NCBI GenBank assembly: GCA_023457715.1
Contig: JAEWKR010000054.1
Location: 1 to 18,220, forward strand
Direction of reading: 5' to 3'
Source of the DNA: Verrucomicrobiota bacterium
GTDB lineage: Bacteria > Verrucomicrobiota > Verrucomicrobiia > Opitutales > Opitutaceae
Length of the DNA: 18,220 nucleotides
The notes below the pieces were generated by a model. That model made no database searches, was not told the DNA's origin, and was given only the letters and a program-made list of their open reading frames with translations. Of this stretch, positions 7,552 through 13,821 are shown piece by piece. Every line of letters starts with the position of its first letter. Position 1 is the first letter of the stretch. Position numbers and translations under genes: made by a program.

Positions 7552-9654
7552 GTGCTCTCCGACGCATTCGCCGGCCTGCAGACGTTGATGCTTCCTGACA
7601 AGTGGCAGGCGCTCGCGTTGACGGCCCTGCGCGAGGGCAAGGATGTCATCGTCGACGCACCTACGGGCGCGGGAAAGACTTACGTCTTTGAGCGCTGGGC
7701 GGAGCAGACCAGTTTCGGCCGGCGGGCCTTGTTCACGGTTCCCACGCGCGCGCTCGCCAACGACAAGTACGCAGAGTGGCGCGCCCGCGATTGGAATGTC
7801 GGCATCATGACGGGCGATCTTTGCGTCAACCCGGAGGCTCCGATCGTGGTGGCGACCCTCGAGGCCGTGCAGGGCCTGGTGATCGATGCGCAGGCGCCCA
7901 GACCCGACGCGCCGGCGGACGGGGCGCGTCACCGGCCGTTCAGCCTGCTGGTGATCGATGAATACCACTGGTTGGGTGACGCCCATCGAGGCAACCACTA
8001 CGAAGGAGTCCTCCTCGCCGCTCCCCGCGCGCTGCAGCTGCTCCTGCTTTCCGGCGCCGTGGCCAATCCCCACGACGTCGCCGGATGGCTGCAACGGCTG
8101 GGTCGCCGGGCCGAGGTCATCCAGCATCGAATCCGGCCGGTGCAGCTCGAGGAGGTCGACGTCGACGATCTCGTGCACGGGCTTCCCCGCTGCATTGAAG
8201 GCTTCTGGTCCAAACGCGTCGCGGGCGCGCTGCGCGAAGGGATGGGACCGGTGCTCGTCTTCGCTCCCCACCGACGCGATGCCGAACGCCTGGCCCGCCA
8301 GTTTGCCCGCGAGCTGCCGCTGCCGGATCTCCTGACCCTCACGCCCGAACAGGAACAGCTTTGCGGTCCCGCGCTCGCCAAGCTGCTGCGCAATCGTGTC
8401 GCCTATCATCACAGTGGACTCAGCTACGCACAGCGCGCAGGCGTCATCGAGCCGCTCGCGAAGGCGGGCCAGCTGCGCGCGGTGGTGGCAACGTTGGGAC
8501 TGAGCGCCGGCATCAACTTCTCGCTCCGTTCGGTGCTGATAACGGCGTCCAGCTATCGGCACGATCACCTTGATCGGGAGATCGCGCCCCACGATCTGCT
8601 GCAGATGATCGGCCGCGCGGGTCGGCGCGGCCTGGACGATGTCGGCTACGTTCTCGTCAGTCACAGCACGCCGCGGATGCGCCGGGCGGAGCCGCTGCGG
8701 CTCAAACGGGCCGCTGCCCTTCCCTGGGCGTTCTTCCTGCGTCAGCTTCGCCAGGGCCGTGACGCGCTGGAACTCGCCGGCACGGAGGCGGGACGCTTCT
8801 ACACCCACGAGCATCTCGTCCTCGGCACGGAGCAGACCGCGCAGCTCGACCCCACCACCCTCCCCTGTGGGGAACATACGGATACAGGACGCGCGCGCCT
8901 CGTCCGCCGCGTCCGGAACCCCTTTCCCGGCTGCCGGGGATGCCCCCGGCGCGACGAGTGTCTCGCCTTCTCCCCCGGCCCGACCCTGTTGTGGCAATGG
9001 CAGCGCACCGGGGTGCTCGACCGTCAGTTGCGGCTCACCCCCCGCGGCGAGATCGTGTCGTTCTTCCTGGGACCGGAAGGCCTCGCCCTGGCCGCCGCGC
9101 TCGAAGACCGCCGTTACCCGCTGGACGACCTGCTCTTCGACACCGCGAACCTGTTTGCGGGCGATCGATTCTCCGGCACCAATCCGCGGTGGCTGGGCCG
9201 CCTCGCCGCCGCCTGTACCCGGACCTATCATCGGCTGACCATCGACGGCTGGATGCAGGACGGGGTCCCGCCGCAATACGGCTCGGGCGCCAGCGAGGCG
9301 GTTCGGGCGCTGGTGGCGGAGGGGGCGCGCGCCCGCGAGGTGATCGATGAGGTGGAAACGGCGGGACGGGGCGATCTCGACCGGCTGTTGACGGAGTGGC
9401 GCAGCCTGCTCCGCCAGGTCGCCCACGCGGCGCCCCTCGGCGGCGTCGGCCGGCCGCTCACCGAACGCGACTACTTCCTGGCGGAGCGTTGGGACAACTT
9501 CCGGGCGCTGGCGCGCGACCGGCTGCGGGACGTCCGCAACGATTCGCTGCCCGACCTTCCGCCGCTGTCGGTCGATCAGCGGCGGCCCGTGAACCACAGC
9601 GTCCTGCGACCCGCGCGAAAGGAATTCCCGCCGCGGGCGACCGCCGCGCGGTAG
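7552..9654 (+). CDS. Ski2-like superfamily 2 DEAD/DEAH-type helicase with Cys4 cluster
   Basis: A 700-residue ATP-dependent nucleic-acid helicase. Visible motifs: Q19 in the Q-motif region, motif I APTGAGKT (36-43), motif Ia TVPTRALANDK, motif II DEYH (136-139), motif III LSGAVANP, motif IV VLVFAPHRRD, motif V ATLGLSAGINF and motif VI QMIGRAGRRG (351-360). DEYH and GRAGRRG are typical of the Ski2/Mtr4/Hel308 group. After the helicase core, C439, C461, C464 and C470 form C-x21-C-x2-C-x5-C, which could hold an iron-sulfur cluster or zinc. The last 230 residues match no domain I recognise and contain a basic, helical stretch. The start is GTG at 7552, immediately before the first helix, with no Shine-Dalgarno. 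The gene stands alone, divergent from the small exported protein and convergent with the DUF6172-like gene. RNA processing or DNA repair are both possible; sequence does not decide. Confidence 0.9.
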   Translation: MLSDAFAGLQTLMLPDKWQALALTALREGKDVIVDAPTGAGKTYVFERWAEQTSFGRRALFTVPTRALANDKYAEWRARDWNVGIMTGDLCVNPEAPIVVATLEAVQGLVIDAQAPRPDAPADGARHRPFSLLVIDEYHWLGDAHRGNHYEGVLLAAPRALQLLLLSGAVANPHDVAGWLQRLGRRAEVIQHRIRPVQLEEVDVDDLVHGLPRCIEGFWSKRVAGALREGMGPVLVFAPHRRDAERLARQFARELPLPDLLTLTPEQEQLCGPALAKLLRNRVAYHHSGLSYAQRAGVIEPLAKAGQLRAVVATLGLSAGINFSLRSVLITASSYRHDHLDREIAPHDLLQMIGRAGRRGLDDVGYVLVSHSTPRMRRAEPLRLKRAAALPWAFFLRQLRQGRDALELAGTEAGRFYTHEHLVLGTEQTAQLDPTTLPCGEHTDTGRARLVRRVRNPFPGCRGCPRRDECLAFSPGPTLLWQWQRTGVLDRQLRLTPRGEIVSFFLGPEGLALAAALEDRRYPLDDLLFDTANLFAGDRFSGTNPRWLGRLAAACTRTYHRLTIDGWMQDGVPPQYGSGASEAVRALVAEGARAREVIDEVETAGRGDLDRLLTEWRSLLRQVAHAAPLGGVGRPLTERDYFLAERWDNFRALARDRLRDVRNDSLPDLPPLSVDQRRPVNHSVLRPARKEFPPRATAAR

Positions 9655-9675
9655 GTTGGCGCTCGAGGAAATCGG

Positions 9676-9742
9676 TCGTCTCGCTGGCGCTCCCCGCTAC
9701 TTCCCGAGCCTCAGGAGGGAGCGGGGAGCGCCAGCGAGACGA
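9676..9742. terminator. Perfect 23-bp REP-like palindrome between convergent genes
   Basis: Bases 9676-9698 and 9720-9742 are perfect reverse complements over 23 bases (arm begins TCGTCTCGCTGGCGCTCCCC), with a 21-base loop containing CCCGAGCCT. The left arm is identical to 15713-15735 inside the first ABC ATPase gene and nearly identical to the reverse complement of 36-58. It sits between the ends of the helicase gene (stop at 9654) and the DUF6172-like gene (stop at 9748), so it probably also ends transcription from both sides. Confidence 0.85.
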
Positions 9743-9747
9743 TCTGG

Positions 9748-10062
9748 TCAGTCCTCTGCCGTCACTCCGCCGTCCCCGGTCGTCCGTCCCCCACTCTCCG
9801 GCTGGGCGACAATCTCGATGTAAACCTGAGTGCCGCCCCCACGGACGACGTCGTCGATTCGCCCGGTGATCTCCGGCAGGGTGCACGGCGTCGCCGCCTC
9901 ACGTTCCGCACCGACGGCACAGGCAAAACCCCAGCGCGTGGCCCCTTCCGGCAGCTCCTTCCGCCGCTCGCGCTGCACATATTTGCGGACGTCGTTCTTC
10001 ACCGCCTCGACGACGCGCGCATCGACCCAGCCGGGTTGCTGCAAGGGAAACACTTTCTTCAT
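9748..10062 (-). CDS. DUF6172-like small conserved protein
   Basis: A 104-residue cytoplasmic protein from the ATG at 10062. The start MKKVFPLQQPGWVDARVVEA, followed by KNDVRKYVQRERRKELPEG and later VYIEIVAQPE, matches my memory of DUF6172, a family of unknown function. The pattern is a short beta start, a very basic helix (VRKYVQRERRKEL), then acidic and small-residue segments ending in a beta strand. The basic helix could contact nucleic acid, but there is no evidence for that. The C-terminal tail after residue 90 is glycine-rich and looks disordered. An ATG 147 bases upstream would translate the GAGGGAGT repeat into proline-rich sequence, so I reject it. The gene converges on the helicase gene and diverges from the EamA gene. 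Confidence 0.75.
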   Translation of the reverse strand: MKKVFPLQQPGWVDARVVEAVKNDVRKYVQRERRKELPEGATRWGFACAVGAEREAATPCTLPEITGRIDDVVRGGGTQVYIEIVAQPESGGRTTGDGGVTAED

Positions 10063-10105
10063 GAGCCCGGCACTATCGTCTGTGCCCGCCGTTTTGAACA
10101 GGAAG

Positions 10106-10232
10106 AAGGGAGTGGGGCATGAGGGAGTGAGGGAGTGAGGGAGTGGGGGATTGAGGGGCGCCGCTTTCGGCGTCGAGTCCCTCATTGCCTCATCCCCCCA
10201 CACTCTCATTCCCTTATTCCCTCATTCCCTCC
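10106..10232. repeat. GAGGGAGT tandem-unit inverted repeat in a divergent promoter region
   Basis: The left arm (10106-10158) consists of 8-bp purine-rich units of the GAGGGAGT type. The right arm (10176-10232) consists of CCTCATTC-type units, their reverse complement with some variation. The centre is a hairpin, CGCCG (10159-10163), loop CTTT, CGGCG (10168-10172). It fills most of the 176-bp gap between two divergently transcribed genes and ends six bases before the GTG start of the EamA gene, so it must overlap the leader or promoter of at least one of them. Confidence 0.85.
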
Positions 10233-10238
10233 GTTCCG

Positions 10239-11090
10239 GTGAATCCCGCGCATCCGCGTTCCATCCTCCTGCTCGTCATTGCGGCGTTGTGCTGGAGCCT
10301 GGGAGGCTTGCTGATCAAGGCCGTGCCGTGGTCACCGCTCGCGGTGGCCGGCGGACGCGGACTGATCGCCGGGATGTTTCTGCTCCTCACGAATCGCGGC
10401 CTGAACTTTCATTTTTCGCGCGTGCAGGTGCTGGGCGCGGTGGCCTACGCGGCGTGCACGGTCACCTTCTGCACGGCCACCAAGCTGACCACGGCGGCAA
10501 ACGCGATCCTGCTCCAGTACACCGCACCCGTCTGGGTGGCGCTGCTCGGCGCGTGGTTCCTGGGCGAGAAGGCACGCCGCGCAGACTGGATCACGATCGT
10601 CGTCGTGCTTGGCGGCATGGCGCTCTTCTTCGCGGATGCCCTCGAGGTCCATCATCTGCTCGGCAACACGATCGCGGTCCTGAGCGGCGTGTTCTTCGCG
10701 ATCATGACCGTCGCCCTGCGCAAGCAGAAGGAGGGCTCCGCCGTGGAATCGATCATCCTCGGCAACTTCCTGGCCTTCGCGGTGGGCGCCTGGTGGATCC
10801 TCGACGCTCCGGCGATGCCGATCACGGGTTGGGGTTCCCTCCTCGCGCTCGGCGTCGTGCAACTCGGCATTTCCTACTGGCTCTACGCGCGCGCGATCAA
10901 ACATGTGACCGCGCTGGAAGCGGTGCTGATCCCGGTGATCGAACCGATCCTGAATCCGCTGCTTGTACTCTACGCGCTGGGCGAGCGGCCCACGACCCTC
11001 TCCCTCATTGGCGGAGGGGTCGTGCTCACGGCCGTGACCGCCCGCGCGGTGATATCCGTGCGGCAACGCGGCGGCACCTCTCAGGGGTAG
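10239..11090 (+). CDS. EamA-domain (DMT superfamily) transporter
   Basis: A 283-residue membrane protein with two EamA repeats and about ten membrane helices, of the drug/metabolite transporter superfamily (RhaT/YdcZ/PecM-like exporters of amino acids or metabolites). The first repeat starts SILLLVIAALCWSLGGLLIK and contains ANAILLQYTAPVWVALLGAW, a typical EamA helix 4. The second ends with ALEAVLIPVIEPILNPLLVL and ALGERPTTLSLIGGGVVL, the usual closing segment. I choose the GTG at 10239 because it places the first helix at the N-terminus; an in-frame ATG at 10185 lies inside the repeat and would add 18 proline-rich residues. No Shine-Dalgarno is visible at either. The stop codon at 11088-11090 is part of a palindromic repeat. 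Substrate unknown. Confidence 0.88.
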   Translation: MNPAHPRSILLLVIAALCWSLGGLLIKAVPWSPLAVAGGRGLIAGMFLLLTNRGLNFHFSRVQVLGAVAYAACTVTFCTATKLTTAANAILLQYTAPVWVALLGAWFLGEKARRADWITIVVVLGGMALFFADALEVHHLLGNTIAVLSGVFFAIMTVALRKQKEGSAVESIILGNFLAFAVGAWWILDAPAMPITGWGSLLALGVVQLGISYWLYARAIKHVTALEAVLIPVIEPILNPLLVLYALGERPTTLSLIGGGVVLTAVTARAVISVRQRGGTSQG

Positions 11091-11177
11091 CTGCCGTGCT
11101 TAAGCCGGCAGGATTGGCATCGCGCCCCGCCGCCTCCGGCCAGTTCACCAACCCACCGGCTGAAGCCTGGGTGCCGC
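11086..11177. repeat. REP-like palindrome (TGCCGTGCTTMAGCC family), copy 1
   Basis: GCTTAAGCCGG (11098-11108) pairs with CCGGCTGAAGC (11156-11166) with one mismatch. The left part, GGTAGCTGCCGTGCTT, and the right part, CAACCCACC, both recur in reverse orientation at 11841-11922. The element starts inside the stop codon of the EamA gene and lies between that gene and the end of the convergent peroxiredoxin gene, so it may serve as a terminator. It forms an inverted pair with copy 2, bracketing the peroxiredoxin gene. Confidence 0.75.
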
Positions 11178-11195
11178 CGTCGCGGAAAACTCCGC

Positions 11196-11729
11196 TCAGC
11201 TCTTATTCTCGTCGAGGAACTTCAGGATCACGTCCGCCTGTTCCTCGGTCGTGCCCTTGTAGTCGGTGTACACGACCTTGCCGTCCTTGATCAGGTAGGC
11301 GGAGCGGTGGGTGATGCCGCCGGGATAGGTGGGAACACCGAAGGCGTTGCTCGTCTCGCTCTTCTCGTCGGCGATGAGCGTGAACGGAAGATTGTACTTT
11401 TCCTTGAAGGCCTTCTGGTCGGCGACCTTGTCCTTGCTCACCCCGATCACGGCGACGCCGCGCTCGGTCAGCTTCTCGTAGCCGTCACGCAGCGAACAGC
11501 CCTGCTTCGTGCAGCCGGGGGTGTCCGCCTTGGGATAGAAATAAACCAAGGTGTAAGGCTGTTTCTTGTACACCGCGCCGAGGTCGATCGGCGTGCCGGC
11601 ATCCGTCGTGGCGGTCACCTGCGGGGCCGCGTCTCCCACCTTGAGCGGTTCGGACTTCGCGCCGTCGGCCTTGGCGAAGGCGGAGAGAAGAAGGGACAGG
11701 AGCGACATGGTAAGGAACTTAAGCTTCAT
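11196..11729 (-). CDS. Exported Bcp-type (PrxQ) peroxiredoxin
   Basis: A 177-residue thiol peroxidase of the AhpC-TSA/Bcp class, reducing H2O2 and organic peroxides. The active site YFYPKADTPGCTKQGCSLRD contains the peroxidatic C73, the resolving C78 five residues later as in atypical two-cysteine Bcp/PrxQ, plus the conserved P66, T70 and an arginine at 81. Other family segments are VIGVSKDKVADQKAFKEKY and RSAYLIKDGKVVY. Unlike E. coli Bcp, it has an N-terminal signal peptide (about residues 1-21, SLLSLLLSAFAKA), so it should act in the periplasm. Start at 11729; a second methionine at codon 8 would still give a signal peptide. No Shine-Dalgarno is seen. It is flanked on both sides by inverted copies of the same palindromic repeat. 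The reductant may be a periplasmic thioredoxin-like protein fed by the DsbD-type protein; that link is inference. Confidence 0.93.
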   Translation of the reverse strand: MKLKFLTMSLLSLLLSAFAKADGAKSEPLKVGDAAPQVTATTDAGTPIDLGAVYKKQPYTLVYFYPKADTPGCTKQGCSLRDGYEKLTERGVAVIGVSKDKVADQKAFKEKYNLPFTLIADEKSETSNAFGVPTYPGGITHRSAYLIKDGKVVYTDYKGTTEEQADVILKFLDENKS

Positions 11730-11840
11730 GGGGACAGGACCCTACACGCATGCGGGCCGGACTGCAACCCGGCTGTCGTGCTGCGCGCGGGCCCCCGCCT
11801 CCTGCCCCGCGCCGAGTCCGCCGACGAAGGCCTCGATCCC

Positions 11841-11922
11841 AATCCTGCAGGCTGAAGCACGGCAGCTACCGACTCAGACCAGGGCCGCGTCGGTAGCACC
11901 AGAGCTTCAGCCTGGTGGGTTG
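11841..11922. repeat. REP-like palindrome (TGCCGTGCTTMAGCC family), copy 2
   Basis: Two nested stems are visible: AGGCTGAAGC (11849-11858) with GCTTCAGCCT (11904-11913), and GCTACCGAC (11865-11873) with GTCGGTAGC (11889-11897). Read on the reverse strand it shares GGTAGCTGCCGTGCTT and CAACCCACC with copy 1 at 11086-11177. It lies just beyond the stop of the PIG-L gene (leftward) and about 120 bases before the peroxiredoxin start, separating the two transcription units. Confidence 0.82.
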
Positions 11923-11926
11923 TCCG

Positions 11927-12787
11927 TTAATCCGGATGGGGGCCGATCCGCCTTACTCGCCCGACCACGTCGTCACGGAAGCGCTCGACCACCGCGCGGA
12001 TGAACGCCTCGGGTGCGAGCGAATCGTCCTGGACCAGGGGCGTGAGATCGATCGCCCAGGTGACGGCGTCAACCCGGTCCGTGGCGTGAGAGGTGTGGAA
12101 CGTGGCATTCGCCGCCCGGCGGCCGATGGCCGCGACGTCGTACCGCTTGCCCCCGCTGATTTGGGAATCGAAGACGCGAATCAGCTCGAGCGCCAGGTCC
12201 GGACGGGCGCTGACGTCGAGCGCAACTTTCTCCGCATCTCCAAGCCAGTCGAGATCGCGCCACACCTCGCACCCCAGCACGCGCCCCGGACGATCGCTGC
12301 GCGGGAGGGAGCGGATTGCCTCCAGACAGCGCAACAGCACGCCGATGTGGGTGTCGTGCTTGTCCGCCGGTTGATGCAGGTACACCACCTCGGGCCGGCA
12401 GCCACCGAACAAGGCGCGCAGATCCGCCTGCACGCCGGCGTGACCGGGCCGTTTCACGTCGGCACTCGGATGCGCCAGCTGGACCTGGAGATTGTAGCGA
12501 CCGATTTCCGCCGCCCGCCGTTGCTCGTCCCGCCGCACCCGCTGCATCTCCTGGTCCGTCAGGTGGCCGTAGGCACCGGTCCGCGGGGAGCCAGCGCCAT
12601 TCGTCACCACCACCCCGGAGAAGAACCGGTCGGTCCGCTCGTAGCAGGCAGCGATCCCGTGATAGGCCATGATCTCAATGTCGTCCTGGTGGGCGGCGAC
12701 GCACAGGTGGGTCGTCCGGGCCAGTGCCGCGGAGGGGTCGCCACCACCCGGGACCAAGACGTCAGCCTCAACGCGGGAGAAGTTCAT
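11927..12787 (-). CDS. PIG-L/LmbE-family zinc-dependent deacetylase
   Basis: A 286-residue cytoplasmic protein of the PIG-L (LmbE, MshB) family, zinc enzymes that remove N-acetyl groups from GlcNAc-type substrates. The metal and catalytic motif AHQDDIE is at residues 32-38 (H33 and D36 as ligands, D35 as base), a Q variant of the usual AHPDDE. The second motif HDTHIGV provides H147 as third ligand. Between them, VVTNGAGSPRTGAYG and the helix RDEQRRAAEIGRYN match the family region that follows the first strand. Its ATG lies three bases after the stop codon of the nucleotidyltransferase gene, so the two are almost certainly cotranscribed and perhaps translationally coupled; no Shine-Dalgarno is visible. 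A sugar or glycoconjugate substrate is expected, but its identity cannot be read here. Confidence 0.88.
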   Translation of the reverse strand: MNFSRVEADVLVPGGGDPSAALARTTHLCVAAHQDDIEIMAYHGIAACYERTDRFFSGVVVTNGAGSPRTGAYGHLTDQEMQRVRRDEQRRAAEIGRYNLQVQLAHPSADVKRPGHAGVQADLRALFGGCRPEVVYLHQPADKHDTHIGVLLRCLEAIRSLPRSDRPGRVLGCEVWRDLDWLGDAEKVALDVSARPDLALELIRVFDSQISGGKRYDVAAIGRRAANATFHTSHATDRVDAVTWAIDLTPLVQDDSLAPEAFIRAVVERFRDDVVGRVRRIGPHPD

Positions 12788-12790
12788 GGC

Positions 12791-13687
12791 TCAGAAAAGC
12801 GTGTGCGGATACTCGCCCCGCCTCACCAGCTCCGCAATGGCGGCGGTCACTCGTGGCTTGTCCTCCCGGTAGGTCACCCCGAACCAGCTGCTTTCGGTCG
12901 GCAATACGGTGACCGTGGCCTGTCCTTGTTGGATCAGCGTCGCGACGGCCGCGGGAAGGTAGAATTCGGCTTTGAGCGGATCGCCCTTTGCGCCCACCGC
13001 CGCCGCGGAGAGGAACTCGCGCAGTTGGGTTTCGAGCTTCGCGAACAGATCAGGCGTGAAGCCCCAACAGTTCATCGAGACGACTTCTTCACCGCTGAAG
13101 TGGCGACCGAGTCCTACTTGGGCCGGCGCAATGCTGGTCTGCTCCACGATGCCAATCAAGTGGCCGTCCGTGCCCAGCGAACACACGCCGCGCGAGACCG
13201 AGCCGTGCTCGGACAATGTGTTGGCCAGTCGGAACCCGACCATCGCGTACCGCGGGATCCCGGAGCTCCGCGGTTCGCGCAAAAAGGTCGCCAGGCGTTG
13301 GAAGGAATGCGTGCCGTAAAAGTCATCCGCATTGATCACGGCGAACGGCCCCTTCACCGCTTCGCGCGCGCACCACACGGCGTGGCCGGTCCCCCACGGC
13401 TTCTCGCGTCCGGGCATCGCCTCGATCCCTGCCGGCAGGGTGTCCACTGCCTGAAAGGCATAGTCCACCTCGACCTTGCCGGCATACCGCGCGCCTACCT
13501 TTTCCCGAAACAGCGCCTCGAAGTCCCGGCGAATCACGAACACCACGCGATCAAACCCCGCGCGCACGGCGTCGAACACCGCGTAATCGAGCACCGTTTC
13601 GCCCGCAGGCCCGACGGGATCAATCTGCTTCAGCCCGCCGTAGCGGGAGCCCATACCGGCAGCGAGAACGACAAGGGTGAGAGACAT
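12791..13687 (-). CDS. Sugar-nucleotidyltransferase-like protein (NTP_transferase fold)
   Basis: A 298-residue GT-A-like nucleotidyltransferase. The N-terminal signature LAAGMGSRYGGLKQ (8-21) binds the nucleoside triphosphate; WGTGHAV (98-104) and VINADDFYG (118-126) are the other core motifs, the aspartates likely holding Mg2+. The family joins a sugar or polyol phosphate to an NMP to give an activated donor. The C-terminal part (SSWFGVTYREDKPRV) matches a bacterial subgroup that lacks the acyltransferase hexapeptide domain of GlmU. It is the first gene of a two-gene unit with PIG-L. The stretch before the ATG at 13687 is pyrimidine-rich on the coding strand, TTTTCCTTCCCA, with no Shine-Dalgarno. 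Closest functional guesses are glucose-1-phosphate or choline-phosphate-type transferases; I cannot choose between them. Confidence 0.87.
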   Translation of the reverse strand: MSLTLVVLAAGMGSRYGGLKQIDPVGPAGETVLDYAVFDAVRAGFDRVVFVIRRDFEALFREKVGARYAGKVEVDYAFQAVDTLPAGIEAMPGREKPWGTGHAVWCAREAVKGPFAVINADDFYGTHSFQRLATFLREPRSSGIPRYAMVGFRLANTLSEHGSVSRGVCSLGTDGHLIGIVEQTSIAPAQVGLGRHFSGEEVVSMNCWGFTPDLFAKLETQLREFLSAAAVGAKGDPLKAEFYLPAAVATLIQQGQATVTVLPTESSWFGVTYREDKPRVTAAIAELVRRGEYPHTLF

Positions 13688-13705
13688 TGGGAAGGAAAAG
13701 GGAAA

Positions 13706-13729
13706 GTGAGGGTGAAAGTGAGAGTGAGC
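13706..13729. repeat. Short GTGARR hexamer tandem repeat in a divergent intergenic region
   Basis: Four consecutive hexamers read GTGAGG, GTGAAA, GTGAGA, GTGAGC, preceded by a purine-only stretch. They resemble one arm of the tandem-unit inverted repeats elsewhere in the window but no matching second arm is present nearby. They lie in the 134-bp gap between the nucleotidyltransferase start and the adaptor start, within what should be the nucleotidyltransferase leader. Nothing else definite is seen in the gap. Confidence 0.6.
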
Positions 13730-13821
13730 GCGACTCGGAAGTGCGGTCGATGCCGCGCCCGCACGATCAGACTATACGTCCGCGCGAACTTGCATTAGAC
13801 CGCACGGTGCCGTCCTCCGCC

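Noticed and set aside
7405..9597. A 730-codon open frame on the minus strand opposite the helicase
   Set aside because: It is longer than the helicase frame, but its translation has no recognisable motifs or hydrophobic pattern, and the plus strand carries all helicase motifs. Long antisense frames are common in GC-rich DNA.
11086..11922. Composite transposon carrying the peroxiredoxin gene
   Set aside because: The bracketing repeats are short palindromes without transposase genes, and no target-site duplication could be identified; kept only as an inverted-repeat observation.
13771..13776. TATAGT on the minus strand as a -10 box for the nucleotidyltransferase gene
   Set aside because: No acceptable -35 hexamer lies at 16-18 bases, so the match is too weak to call a promoter.
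11915..13798. A 627-codon open frame on the plus strand opposite the PIG-L and nucleotidyltransferase genes
   Set aside because: The minus strand has two well-conserved families with clear motifs and a 3-base junction. The plus frame is rich in H, R and G with no domain.
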